A stretch of DNA of 15,760 nt from NCBI GenBank assembly GCA_900552055.1, contig URYI01000036.1, positions 1 through 15,760 on the forward strand. Reading direction: 5' to 3'. The position numbers were made by a program, and so were the translations under genes. Positions 5,008 through 12,511 of the stretch are shown one piece after another (position 1 is the stretch's first letter; every line of letters starts with the position of its first letter). Source of the DNA: an uncultured Eubacteriales bacterium. Its GTDB lineage: Bacteria; Bacillota; Clostridia; Christensenellales; QALW01. The notes under the pieces are model-generated. The model was not told where the DNA came from and did no database searches. It saw only the letters and a list, made by a program, of their open reading frames with translations.

Positions 5008-6060
5008 TTGAAAATAAAGAGGATTTTTCGGCCCAGATTTATATATATATTATTGTTTATTATTCTTATTGTTCTGTCCGTTTTCCGTTCCCAGACGGTG
5101 CTTAAGGGAGGGATAGATATTATCCTGCTTTGGGCAAAGGCCGTCCTTCCGGCCCTGCTACCCTTTTTCATCGCATCCCAGGCTCTGCTCCTATTAGGCT
5201 GCGCTCCTGTTTTTGCCAAAGCGCTCAAACCTCTTATGCGCTTAATGGGAATGCCCGTCCAAGGCGGATACGCTCTGGCCATGAGCCTTTTATGCGGTTA
5301 TCCTACGGGCGCGCGCATGTGCGGGGAACTTTATAACCAAAAATATATTTCTCTCGCCCAGCTTAAGCCTTTGAGCGCCCTGTGCCACAGCTCAGGGCCG
5401 GTATTTATAACAGGCAGCGTAGCCGCGGCAATATTGGGCATGCCCGAAATGGGGCTTACCTTATTAATTATACATTACCTCGCCTGTTTTTTAACCGGCT
5501 CCCTCTACGGGATGTTTTCAGGAGGAACCGCGCAGGGGAACCAATTTAAGGGAGAACCGCCCCTTACCTCCATTGGAGAAATCCTGCGCCAAAGCATACT
5601 GTCCTCCATAAAGGCCATTCTCTCAGTGGGCGGATATATGCTCCTTTTCGGCGTAATAATCGCGCTGGCGGATGATTTTGGGCTTTTAAAAGGCTTGGGC
5701 GGCGCCTTAATTGCCGGAATTATGGAGATGACCAACGGAATAAACCGCTTAAGCGAAATGGGGCTTCCCCTCGGCACCCTGCTGCCCCTGTGCTCGTTCC
5801 TCTTAAGCTTTTCCGGGCTTTCCATATGCATGCAGGCGCTCGCCTTTCTGCCCAAGGAAATAAACCCTCTGTTTTTTATCGGGGCAAGACTGGTTTCCGC
5901 CTGCGCAGCCTATATTCTATGCAAGCTTTATATAATATGCGGCAGTCTTATTCTGCCTCTTGCCGCCTCTGCCGGCGCTATAGCCCTGACTGCGGTTATA
6001 CGGCGAGCGCTTATTTCTCGAACTGGTCGCGGGATTTCTTTACCTGGTCGGCATATCTGA
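5008..6060 (+). CDS. ylbJ: Sporulation integral membrane protein YlbJ
   Basis: A polytopic membrane protein of the YlbJ family (nucleoside-recognition/Gate-type fold), which in Bacillus is needed for normal spore formation. From the TTG at 5008, which has a strong AAGGAGG 8 bases upstream, the protein is 350 residues. Upstream in-frame ATG or TTG starts would run through antisense dnaX and are rejected. The first transmembrane segment is about 10-27, and further hydrophobic segments occur throughout. Family-like motifs are LLCGYPTGARMCGELY (95-109) and SSGPVFITGSV (128-138). It is the only protein gene on the plus strand here and diverges from dnaX. Its last 50 bases overlap the convergent coiled-coil gene. 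Proximity to coaD and rsmD matches the ylbH-ylbI-ylbJ neighbourhood of Bacillus. It is a good sign that the host sporulates or had sporulating ancestors. Confidence 0.88.
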   Translation: MKIKRIFRPRFIYILLFIILIVLSVFRSQTVLKGGIDIILLWAKAVLPALLPFFIASQALLLLGCAPVFAKALKPLMRLMGMPVQGGYALAMSLLCGYPTGARMCGELYNQKYISLAQLKPLSALCHSSGPVFITGSVAAAILGMPEMGLTLLIIHYLACFLTGSLYGMFSGGTAQGNQFKGEPPLTSIGEILRQSILSSIKAILSVGGYMLLFGVIIALADDFGLLKGLGGALIAGIMEMTNGINRLSEMGLPLGTLLPLCSFLLSFSGLSICMQALAFLPKEINPLFFIGARLVSACAAYILCKLYIICGSLILPLAASAGAIALTAVIRRALISRTGRGISLPGRHI

Positions 6061-6451
6061 GCAGATATTTTTCCAGCTCCTGCAGCAGCTCATTGGCATA
6101 GGCCTTTGCGCCCAGGCGTATCTCCTTGGCGTTCTGCTTGGCGCTGTTAACTATATTGGCAGCCTCCTGCTCGGCCTTTTTATATATTTCAGTCTCCTTG
6201 ACCAGCTCCGAGGCCTTCTTCTGCGCCTCGTCCATATACTGCTGCGCCTCGTTTTCAGCATCCACCAGTATCTGACGGCGTTCCTTCATAATGTTGGCCG
6301 CCCGCTCCAATTCAATAGGCAGAGTATCCTTAATATCATCCACAAGATCCAGGCATTTATCCGCATCTACAAGATGTTTTGAGGTAAAAAGCCCTTTTTT
6401 GGCGCCTTCCAGCTCCTCGGACAGCATATCCAGCATTTCATTTACCGTCAT
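6011..6451 (-). CDS. Coiled-coil protein resembling ATP synthase subunit b / V-type subunit H
   Basis: A 146-residue hydrophilic, almost wholly helical protein. The sequence is rich in Glu, Lys, Ala and Gln with heptad-like spacing from about residue 45 to 130 (ELERAANIMKERRQILVDAE, then EAQQYMDEAQKKASELVKE), which resembles the peripheral stalk of F/V-type ATPases. It has no membrane segment or catalytic motif. Similar short ATPase-like coiled-coil proteins often lie beside coaD in Clostridia; their role is not known to me. The ATG at 6451 follows GAGGAGG by 9 bases, and the gene starts 15 bases after the coaD stop, as the last gene of the long minus-strand cluster. Its 3' end overlaps ylbJ by 50 bases, tail to tail, with no room for a separate terminator between them. 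It is probably structural or scaffolding, not a true ATP synthase subunit, because no other subunit is nearby. Confidence 0.8.
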   Translation of the reverse strand: MTVNEMLDMLSEELEGAKKGLFTSKHLVDADKCLDLVDDIKDTLPIELERAANIMKERRQILVDAENEAQQYMDEAQKKASELVKETEIYKKAEQEAANIVNSAKQNAKEIRLGAKAYANELLQELEKYLLRYADQVKKSRDQFEK

Positions 6452-6466
6452 TTGAACAGTCCTCCT

Positions 6467-6949
6467 CTATTTTTTTAAAAGTCGCTGCTTGACATAATCA
6501 TGTATAACAGGGGGTACCATTGAAGATATATCGCCACCCAGACTCCCTATCTCTCTGACCATGGACGAGCTTAAAAAGCTGTTGTCACTGCTGGTCATAA
6601 GATATACGGCTTCTATATTCTTATCCAGGCGCTGATTGAGCATGGCATACTGCAATTCATACTCAAAATCCGAAACTGCCCGCAGTCCGCGCAGAATAAA
6701 TCCCGCCTTGACCGAACGCACATAATCCACCAGCAAATCCTCCGAGCTGTCAATAATGACATTATCCAGCCCGGCCGTTACCTGCCTGAGCATATCCTTT
6801 CTCTCCTGAACGCTGAAAAACTGCCGTTTATTGTGATTGTTCAGAACAGCCACGATTAATTCATCCGTCATGCGGCTGGCCCGCTCTATAAGGTCGTAAT
6901 GTCCGTTAGTGACCGGGTCAAAGCTGCCCGGATATACAAGTCGTTTCAT
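6467..6949 (-). CDS. coaD: Pantetheine-phosphate adenylyltransferase (PPAT)
   Basis: Catalyses the penultimate step of coenzyme A synthesis, transfer of AMP from ATP to 4'-phosphopantetheine to give dephospho-CoA. The protein is 160 residues, the normal length. It opens with MKRLVYPGSFDPVTNGH, holding the nucleotidyltransferase TxGH motif (T14, H17). RGLRAVSDFEYE (about 88-99) and the second nucleotide-binding motif FLSSSMVREI (125-134) follow. The ATG at 6949 has GGAGG about 7 bases upstream and lies 2 bases beyond the rsmD stop. A longer in-frame reading that starts within rsmD is rejected. The rsmD-coaD pair is conserved in Bacillota. Here it sits downstream of CoA-consuming genes (paaK, iorAB), so CoA supply and use may share a transcript. 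Confidence 0.97.
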   Translation of the reverse strand: MKRLVYPGSFDPVTNGHYDLIERASRMTDELIVAVLNNHNKRQFFSVQERKDMLRQVTAGLDNVIIDSSEDLLVDYVRSVKAGFILRGLRAVSDFEYELQYAMLNQRLDKNIEAVYLMTSSDNSFLSSSMVREIGSLGGDISSMVPPVIHDYVKQRLLKK

Positions 6950-6951
6950 AT

Positions 6952-7485
6952 TCAATCCTCCAAAAACGCAAGCAGCGTTACCGCCCTGCGCCCATATTCC
7001 CTGTGCTTTATTATTTCCAGGCCGCATAAAGGCTCAATGTTTTCCCGCCTGTCATGCTCAAGCACCAGCACGCCGTCTTTATTTAAAAGAGGCACAGCCT
7101 CCTCAATAATCTGAGAATAATATCCCGCTTCATAAGGCGGGTCGGCAAAAATAATGTCGAAACTGTTTTTTTCAGCCGCCAGAACTTTCAGCGCTCCGGC
7201 AAAATCCCCTTTAATAACCCTGGGGGCCGTTTCAAGAAAAGATATATTTTTTAAAAGCGGGCTTATGTCTTTATCTATAAAAACCGCTTGGGCCGCGCCG
7301 CGTGAAAGGGCTTCCAATCCTATTTGGCCAGTACCTGCGAATATATCCAAAACTCTTGAATTATATACCCGCGTCTGCAGCATATTAAAAACCGCTTCTT
7401 TAACAAGCTGCGCTGTAGGACGTATATCCCTTCCCTCAGTGCATACTAAGCGTCTTGAGCGCCATTGGCCGCCCGAAATTCTCAT
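6952..7485 (-). CDS. rsmD: 16S rRNA (guanine(966)-N(2))-methyltransferase RsmD
   Basis: An S-adenosylmethionine-dependent methyltransferase that modifies G966 of 16S rRNA. The protein has 177 residues, close to the usual size. The N-terminus MRISGGQWRSRRL and RPTAQLVKEAVFNML (22-36) are family hallmarks. SAM motif I is VLDIFAGTGQIGLEAL (45-60), and the catalytic DPPY tetrad is at 115-118, as in N2-guanine and N6-adenine methylases. The start ATG (7485) overlaps the stop of the preceding membrane-protein gene as ATGA. The gene ends 2 bases before coaD and overlaps nothing else. All motifs are intact. Confidence 0.96.
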   Translation of the reverse strand: MRISGGQWRSRRLVCTEGRDIRPTAQLVKEAVFNMLQTRVYNSRVLDIFAGTGQIGLEALSRGAAQAVFIDKDISPLLKNISFLETAPRVIKGDFAGALKVLAAEKNSFDIIFADPPYEAGYYSQIIEEAVPLLNKDGVLVLEHDRRENIEPLCGLEIIKHREYGRRAVTLLAFLED

Positions 7486-8396
7486 TCTCCTTCTCCCGCG
7501 CCGCCGTTGATAGCTCCCTGCGCCTGATTTTTAGGAGCTTCCTTTTCCTCAGGCAATATGCTTTCTGCACTTTGAGGCATTTCCTCTATGGCCGCGCCTT
7601 CTGCGCCCTGAGTCTCATCACCGTCCGGCACGCTATCGCCAACGCGGGCAGCTTGCTCCGACGTCTGCGCCTGAGCGCTCTGGTTTGCGTCCGCCTGAAC
7701 ACTGCCGCTTTCAGATTGGGCATTCTCCTGATGCTCAAAATACTTTTTAAATGTATGCTCAGGATAAAGCTTCTGCTGCTGCTTATTGCCCAATATGTAG
7801 CAGATACCCGCAGTAAGTATATAAAGCACTATTGGAATAATAAACATATAGGGCATAACATTGCTGTTGACGGTCATTAAGTTAAAATACTGCGTGGCTT
7901 CACTTCCCAGGGGCATATAATGAGTAGGATATACGATTGGGTCGGCCACGGTCGCAAGGCGCAGAAAAGGAGCGTAGGGAATAAAAGAGAGATACAGCAC
8001 CGAATAGAGCAGCTGCACTCCCAGCGGCACTCCCTTTTCCCAGCCGTGGAAAGTCCCGCACATATAAATTATCCATATTATAAGATAAGGCAGCATGGCA
8101 ATCAAGCCCGCAATAAAGCCCTTGGCCGGATAGAAGCGCTTACTGTCCTGGGCGCGCTGCCCGCTCCCGTACTTTAAAAAATTCAGTGTGGCTTTGCAGT
8201 CCTCTCCGCCCTTGCGGGTGGTATTGTCCCAGACCACGCCAAGGGTAAAGCCTATAAAGATAAAGCCGGCCACAGCGCATATCGCAAAGCCCACCTGCGC
8301 AGAAAGCAACAGTGAAAGCGTTATAATTCCCAGAAAGGAAACGGCCAGATTAACAAAAAACAGCTTTACCGCAAATTTAATTGTATCCCTTATCAT
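7482..8396 (-). CDS. Membrane protein of unknown function with acidic disordered tail
   Basis: A 304-residue protein that I cannot place in a family. It has five likely membrane helices, at about 10-31, 34-56, 91-112, 127-146 and 180-202. A cytoplasmic-looking loop (57-90) contains WDNTTRKGGEDCK, and a longer polar segment at 148-178 separates helices four and five. From about 220 to the end the sequence is a low-complexity, Gln/Glu/Ala/Ser-rich acidic tail, probably disordered. There is no cleavable signal peptide or catalytic motif. It starts 3 bases after the 5-FCL gene and ends in a 4-base ATGA overlap with rsmD, so it belongs to the cluster and its translation is probably coupled to its neighbours. 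The SD before the ATG is weak (AAAGG about 11 bases upstream). Location in an operon of soluble housekeeping enzymes gives little clue to its role. Confidence 0.88.
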   Translation of the reverse strand: MIRDTIKFAVKLFFVNLAVSFLGIITLSLLLSAQVGFAICAVAGFIFIGFTLGVVWDNTTRKGGEDCKATLNFLKYGSGQRAQDSKRFYPAKGFIAGLIAMLPYLIIWIIYMCGTFHGWEKGVPLGVQLLYSVLYLSFIPYAPFLRLATVADPIVYPTHYMPLGSEATQYFNLMTVNSNVMPYMFIIPIVLYILTAGICYILGNKQQQKLYPEHTFKKYFEHQENAQSESGSVQADANQSAQAQTSEQAARVGDSVPDGDETQGAEGAAIEEMPQSAESILPEEKEAPKNQAQGAINGGAGEGE

Positions 8397-8399
8397 TTC

Positions 8400-8963
8400 T
8401 TAATACCTTTCCCGCGCTTCCGGCGTCCAGATATGCGCTTCTGTTATTATTTTATCCAGCTGCCTGTCATGCGGCATCACCGCCATAAGTCCGTCATACT
8501 GACAGCTAAAAGCCGCTCCTAAGCGGAACGCGCCCGTCCGGGCAAGATACCGGTCATAATAGCCTTTGCCCCAGCCCGTTCTGAAGCAGGCCGCATTAAA
8601 GGCCAGCATTGGAACAATTATAAGCTCCAGTTTCTCCGGAGGGATTAACTCTCCCGCAGGTTCGGGCACCCTGCATATTCCTGAATGCAGCTTGTCCTCT
8701 TTAAAAAAGCGCGCCCCCTCCATGCTGCCGTCAGGAGCGCATACGGGCAGATATAATTCCTTTCCGGCCGAAAGCGCATTTTCAATAAGTCCGCTTAAAG
8801 ACAATTCGCTGGATATGGCCCAATAGGCCATTATCCGCCGGGCATTTTTATATTCCCTGCTGTTTATTATAGCATGACAAACAATTTTTGAAAAGGCCTC
8901 GCGCTCGCCAGACGGCAGCGCGTCCCTGTTTTTTTTATAATCCGCTCTTGTCAAGCCTGTCAT
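8400..8963 (-). CDS. 5-formyltetrahydrofolate cyclo-ligase
   Basis: Converts 5-formyl-THF and ATP to 5,10-methenyl-THF, returning stored folate to the one-carbon pool (MTHFS/YgfA family). The length of 187 residues is normal. It begins with the helical Lys/Arg-rich segment RADYKKNRDAL and has YLPV (71-74). The ATP/phosphate-binding signature FRTGWGKGYYDRYLART (127-143) corresponds to the family GxGxGYYDRxL. CQYDG and the acidic MPHDRQLD motif (163-170) follow. The ATG at 8963 overlaps the 3' end of alr by 29 bases, with GAGG only 3-4 bases upstream. A TTG at 8954 would give a start more like family members and cannot be excluded. The gene is in the minus-strand cluster between alr and the unknown membrane protein. 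Confidence 0.93.
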   Translation of the reverse strand: MTGLTRADYKKNRDALPSGEREAFSKIVCHAIINSREYKNARRIMAYWAISSELSLSGLIENALSAGKELYLPVCAPDGSMEGARFFKEDKLHSGICRVPEPAGELIPPEKLELIIVPMLAFNAACFRTGWGKGYYDRYLARTGAFRLGAAFSCQYDGLMAVMPHDRQLDKIITEAHIWTPEARERY

Positions 8964-10080
8964 ACGCCTCGCCGTAATATATTTTGGGTACCCGCGCCGT
9001 AAAGCCTAAAGTGATTTCATAGCTTATCGTGCCGCAGATTTCAGCCATATCCTCCGCATCGAATTTCTCCCCGCCGCTTTTTCCTAACAGCACCGCTAAT
9101 TCGCCCGATTCGGCAGGAATGTCGGTTATATCCACCATCATCTGGTCCATGCATACCCGGCCCAGAATATTTGCGCGGCAGCCGTTTATAATGACAAAGC
9201 CCTTATTGCTCAAAGCACGGCGGTAGCCGTCCCCATAGCCTATGGGCACTACCCCTATGCGCATATCCTTCTGCGCCGTATAGCTGCGGCCATAGCCTAC
9301 GCTCTCTCCCGCCTTAATATGCTTAACCTGGCTCAGCCGGCTCTCAATGCGCATTATAGGTTCAAGGGGCAGATGGTTAATAACCTCGCTTGAGGGAGGA
9401 TAGCCATAGAGCGCTATGCCCGGCCGTACCATATCGTAATATAAATCAGGGCAATCTAAGGTTCCGCCGCTGCAAGCGGCATGAGCGATAAGCCGGTCAA
9501 AGCCTTCATTGGCCAGAATCTCCCGTCCTCGGTTAAATATGCTTGCTTGTTCATATGTAAATGTCTTGTCTGCACTGTCGCTGGCGGCAAAATGAGTGAA
9601 TACTCCCTCCGCCTGAACCATATCGCATTTCTTTAGTTCACGCGCAAGCTGTAGCAATTCGCCGTCCGTATGCGCGCCCAGCCTGTTCATGCCCGTTTCC
9701 AGCTTTATATGTACGCGCGCTTTCTTTCCAACACGCTCAGCGGCCTCCTGCATATCGCACAGCTGGCCTGTTTCATAGAGGGTAAGAATTATATCTTCTT
9801 TAATCCCCTCTTCCAAGCTGCTCTTAAAGGACGCGCCCACGCAGAGTATGGGCAATTTTACATTTGCCCGGCGGAGCCGGACGCCTTCTTCAATCATGGC
9901 CACGCCTAAATAATCAGCCCCCGCCTGCTCAAGAGTTTTAGAAACAGGCAAAAGCCCATGCCCATAGGCATCGGCTTTAACCATGGCCATAATCCTGGTT
10001 TTATCTCCCACATGGCGTTTAATTGCGTTATAGTTATGTACCAGCTTGTCTAAATCAACATATGCCACAGTAGGTCTCAT
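8935..10080 (-). CDS. alr: Alanine racemase
   Basis: A PLP-dependent racemase that makes D-alanine for peptidoglycan. From the ATG at 10080 (AGAAGGA 4 bases upstream) it has 381 residues, a usual length, and begins MRPTVAYVDLDKL as expected. The PLP lysine is in MVKADAYGHG (K35). The N-terminal TIM-barrel part contains KLETGMNRLG (126-135) and VRPGIALYG (R219 is the family arginine contacting the pyridine nitrogen). The second catalytic residue, tyrosine, is in VGYGRSY (Y263), and MDQMMVD (311-317) is intact. A TTG at 10158 would extend the N-terminus by 26 residues that resemble nothing in the family and is rejected. The gene follows the ACT-domain gene after 78 bases, the largest gap in the cluster, so an internal promoter is possible. 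Spore-formers often carry more than one alr, and I cannot tell which this is. Confidence 0.96.
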   Translation of the reverse strand: MRPTVAYVDLDKLVHNYNAIKRHVGDKTRIMAMVKADAYGHGLLPVSKTLEQAGADYLGVAMIEEGVRLRRANVKLPILCVGASFKSSLEEGIKEDIILTLYETGQLCDMQEAAERVGKKARVHIKLETGMNRLGAHTDGELLQLARELKKCDMVQAEGVFTHFAASDSADKTFTYEQASIFNRGREILANEGFDRLIAHAACSGGTLDCPDLYYDMVRPGIALYGYPPSSEVINHLPLEPIMRIESRLSQVKHIKAGESVGYGRSYTAQKDMRIGVVPIGYGDGYRRALSNKGFVIINGCRANILGRVCMDQMMVDITDIPAESGELAVLLGKSGGEKFDAEDMAEICGTISYEITLGFTARVPKIYYGEAYDRLDKSGL

Positions 10081-10158
10081 ATAATCCTTCTTCCCGGCTG
10101 TTCCGGCCAGAATAAGCCTCCGCTTTCCAGGCTGAACCGCCGTTAGGTTAAATCCCAA

Positions 10159-10590
10159 TTACAGATTGTTCACCTGTTCCTGGGTGAGCAGGCCCACGCC
10201 CGCATTGGTAAGCACGTCAATAGCCTTGGCGCTGTCGCTCACCTTAAACAGTATCAGAGCCTTTTCACTCTTGACGCGCACAAAGGAATAGAGATATTCC
10301 ACCGAAATATCCTCTTTATTGAACAATTCCAGCACGCCGGCCAGCCCGCCCGGCTCATCCGGAACCTCTACGGCCAGCACTTCGGTTACGCTGGCCATAA
10401 AGCCCGCTTCCTTAAGCACGTCCAGAGCCTTCTGCGTATTATTCACTATAGCCCGCATAATGCCGTAATCAGCCGTATCTGCTATAGACAGCGCCACAAG
10501 ATCGATATTGTTGCCGGCAAGCGCTTTAGTCAGGCTCTCCAGCCTTCCCTTTTTATTCTCCATAAAAACCGAAATCTGCTTTATAAACAT
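10159..10590 (-). CDS. Tandem ACT-domain amino-acid-binding protein
   Basis: A 143-residue protein made of two ACT domains, about 1-70 and 71-143. The first has KQISVFMENKKGRLESLTK with the ligand-loop pattern of ACT folds, and the second has AVEVPDEPGGLAGVLELFN. It has no catalytic domain and is probably a small dimeric sensor or regulatory subunit. Similar double-ACT proteins are commonly found beside paaK and iorAB in Clostridia and archaea, where binding of an aromatic or branched-chain amino acid is suspected but unproven to my knowledge. The ATG at 10590 follows GAGGAGG by about 7 bases, and the gene lies 48 bases downstream of the second paaK. The natural inference is that it adjusts aryl-CoA metabolism to amino-acid supply. 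The short AT-rich gap before it has no clear promoter or terminator. Confidence 0.9.
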   Translation of the reverse strand: MFIKQISVFMENKKGRLESLTKALAGNNIDLVALSIADTADYGIMRAIVNNTQKALDVLKEAGFMASVTEVLAVEVPDEPGGLAGVLELFNKEDISVEYLYSFVRVKSEKALILFKVSDSAKAIDVLTNAGVGLLTQEQVNNL

Positions 10591-10638
10591 ACTGCGGCCT
10601 CCTCATATATTTATATGCCTTTTTATTTATAGAATTCT

Positions 10639-11937
10639 CTATTTCTTACGGTTATCCTGTATCCTTTTTGCTTTGCCCTCGCTCCGGGGGATGGTGCCCG
10701 GTTCTACTAATTTTACCCGCGCGCTTATTCCCAGAATGGTATGCATGCGCTCCTTGAGCCTGCGCTCAGCCTGCTCTATCACCTTTACTTCATCCGAGAA
10801 GAGATGCTGGCTCATCTCCACCCAAACTTCCAGATTATCCATATTATTATCCCTATCCACAACCAGCAGATAATGGGGCTCCAAATCTCCCATCTCTATA
10901 AGAATAGTTTCAATTTGAGTGGGGAATACATTGACTCCTCTTATAACTATCATATCATCGCTGCGGCCCAGGATTTTTTCCATGCGCCTGTGAGTGCGCC
11001 CGCAGGGACAGCTTTCAGGAATAATGCGTGTCAGATCACGGGTACGGTAGCGAATCAAAGGCATACCTTCTTTTGTAATAGTGGTAAATACTAATTCGCC
11101 AGGTTCGCCATCGGGAACAGGCTGAAGAGTCTTGGGGTCTATTATCTCAGCTATAAAATGGTCCTCAAAGATATGCAGGCCATTATGCTCGCCGCATTCA
11201 ATGGCCACGCCCGGCCCTATAACCTCAGCCAGGCCGTAAATATCATAGCAGGTAATGCCCAGGCGGTTTTCAATCTCCCCGCGCATGGCCGCCGTCCAGG
11301 GCTCAGCTCCGAAAATTCCCGCTTTAAGGCTCAATTCTTCCTTTTTAACGCCCATTTTATCCATGGTATCCGCTATATGCAGCGCGTAAGAAGGCGTACA
11401 GGCCAGAGCCGTAGCCTTCAAATCCCTTAAAACCGTTACCTGCCGCTCGGTATTGCCGCCCGACATAGGTATAACCGTCGCGCCTATAAGCTCGGCGCCC
11501 CCATGCGCGCCCAAGCCTCCCGTAAAAAGTCCATAGCCGTAGGAAACCTGCACTATGGATTTTTTGGTTACTCCGGCGCAGGTAAGGCTGCGCGCAGCCA
11601 CTTCAGACCATACATTCAAATCATTGCGGGTATAGCCTACTATGGTCAGCTTGCCCGTTGTGCCGCTGGAACCCTGAATGCGAACAATATCCTCCATAGG
11701 CGCCGCAAACAAGCCGTAAGGGTAATTATCCCGTATATCTGATTTATTAGTAAAGGGCAGCCGCGAAAGATCATCTACCGACTGAATATCCTCGGGCGTT
11801 ACGCCCGCCTGCAGCATTTTATCGCGGTAAACGGGCACGTTGTCATAAACGCGGCGCACCACTTTTTTAAGCCTTTCGCTTTGCAGCGCGCGCAATTCCT
11901 CCTTGCTGATGCATTCCCTTTCCTTATTCCATATCAT
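10639..11937 (-). CDS. paaK: Phenylacetate-CoA ligase family protein (copy 1)
   Basis: An adenylate-forming ligase (432 residues) of the PaaK type, joining aryl-acetic acids to CoA with ATP, or running in reverse to save energy as ATP. The AMP-binding loop is SSGTTGK (90-96), but the next residue is Leu97, where the family and the paralogue at 14275 have Pro. [11 protein letters not shown] (234-244) gives the adenylate-binding motif, D301 lies in RYRTRD, the hinge is in [11 protein letters not shown], and the C-terminal catalytic lysine is in EGKAKR near the end. The ATG at 11937 gives the typical MIWN start, with AAGGGG about 11 bases upstream. An ATG at 11958 would overlap iorB and lacks an SD. 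It begins 1 base after the iorB stop. The actual substrate is unknown; indoleacetate or phenylacetate is likely from the context. Confidence 0.92.
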   Translation of the reverse strand: MIWNKERECISKEELRALQSERLKKVVRRVYDNVPVYRDKMLQAGVTPEDIQSVDDLSRLPFTNKSDIRDNYPYGLFAAPMEDIVRIQGSSGTTGKLTIVGYTRNDLNVWSEVAARSLTCAGVTKKSIVQVSYGYGLFTGGLGAHGGAELIGATVIPMSGGNTERQVTVLRDLKATALACTPSYALHIADTMDKMGVKKEELSLKAGIFGAEPWTAAMRGEIENRLGITCYDIYGLAEVIGPGVAIECGEHNGLHIFEDHFIAEIIDPKTLQPVPDGEPGELVFTTITKEGMPLIRYRTRDLTRIIPESCPCGRTHRRMEKILGRSDDMIVIRGVNVFPTQIETILIEMGDLEPHYLLVVDRDNNMDNLEVWVEMSQHLFSDEVKVIEQAERRLKERMHTILGISARVKLVEPGTIPRSEGKAKRIQDNRKK

Positions 11938-11938
11938 T

Positions 11939-12511
11939 TTAATTTTGTCCCCTTTCATAGCCCAGCTTGAAGGCTGATTTATTCATTTCAACAGTTTTAG
12001 GGGGCACCAAACCGCTGACTATATCAAGCATTTTTTCTTCAGGTTCGTTAAGAATGCGGCAAAGCGCGCCCAGCATAACAGTATTGGCGCATTTTGAGCT
12101 GCCGGCCTTTTCAGCCAGTTCCAGCGCGTTTACCGCGCCGAATTTTATGTCCTTTTCTTTAAAGGCTTCTAAAATATCTTCAGGATATTCCGCCGCTCCC
12201 GTTATAACGGGCATGGGCATTATCTTCTGAGTGCTGGTTACTATCATGCCGCCCTTTTTAAGATAAGGCAGCGCGCGGTACGCCTCAAGCTGTTCAAAAG
12301 CTAAAACTATATCCGCCTGGCCGTATTCTATTATAGGAGATTCCACTTTTTTGCCTGAACGGACGTACGTTACCACGCTTCCGCCCCGCTGGGACATGCC
12401 GTGCACTTCGCTTACCTTTACGTCCAATCCGTCCGAAATGGCCATAGCGCCCAGCACGCGGCTGGCAAGAAGAGTACCCTGGCCGCCTACGCCAATTATT
12501 ACTATATCCAT
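11939..12511 (-). CDS. iorB: Indolepyruvate:ferredoxin oxidoreductase, beta subunit
   Basis: The gamma/beta-type subunit of the IOR enzyme, 190 residues, the usual size. It opens with [19 protein letters not shown], the signature of 2-oxoacid:ferredoxin oxidoreductase gamma domains. [19 protein letters not shown] (about 35-53) and [14 protein letters not shown] follow, with a C-terminal [17 protein letters not shown] that is typical of IorB. With IorA it performs CoA-dependent oxidative decarboxylation of aryl pyruvates (from Trp, Phe, Tyr transamination) to aryl-acetyl-CoA and reduced ferredoxin. Its ATG shares one base with the iorA stop (TAATG), so translation is coupled and equal amounts of the subunits are expected. 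It ends 1 base before the second paaK. Confidence 0.96.
   Translation of the reverse strand: MDIVIIGVGGQGTLLASRVLGAMAISDGLDVKVSEVHGMSQRGGSVVTYVRSGKKVESPIIEYGQADIVLAFEQLEAYRALPYLKKGGMIVTSTQKIMPMPVITGAAEYPEDILEAFKEKDIKFGAVNALELAEKAGSSKCANTVMLGALCRILNEPEEKMLDIVSGLVPPKTVEMNKSAFKLGYERGQN

Noticed and set aside
10081..10158. 26-residue extension of alanine racemase
   Set aside because: Starts with TTG without SD; the family N-terminus begins at the ATG at 10080 with an SD.
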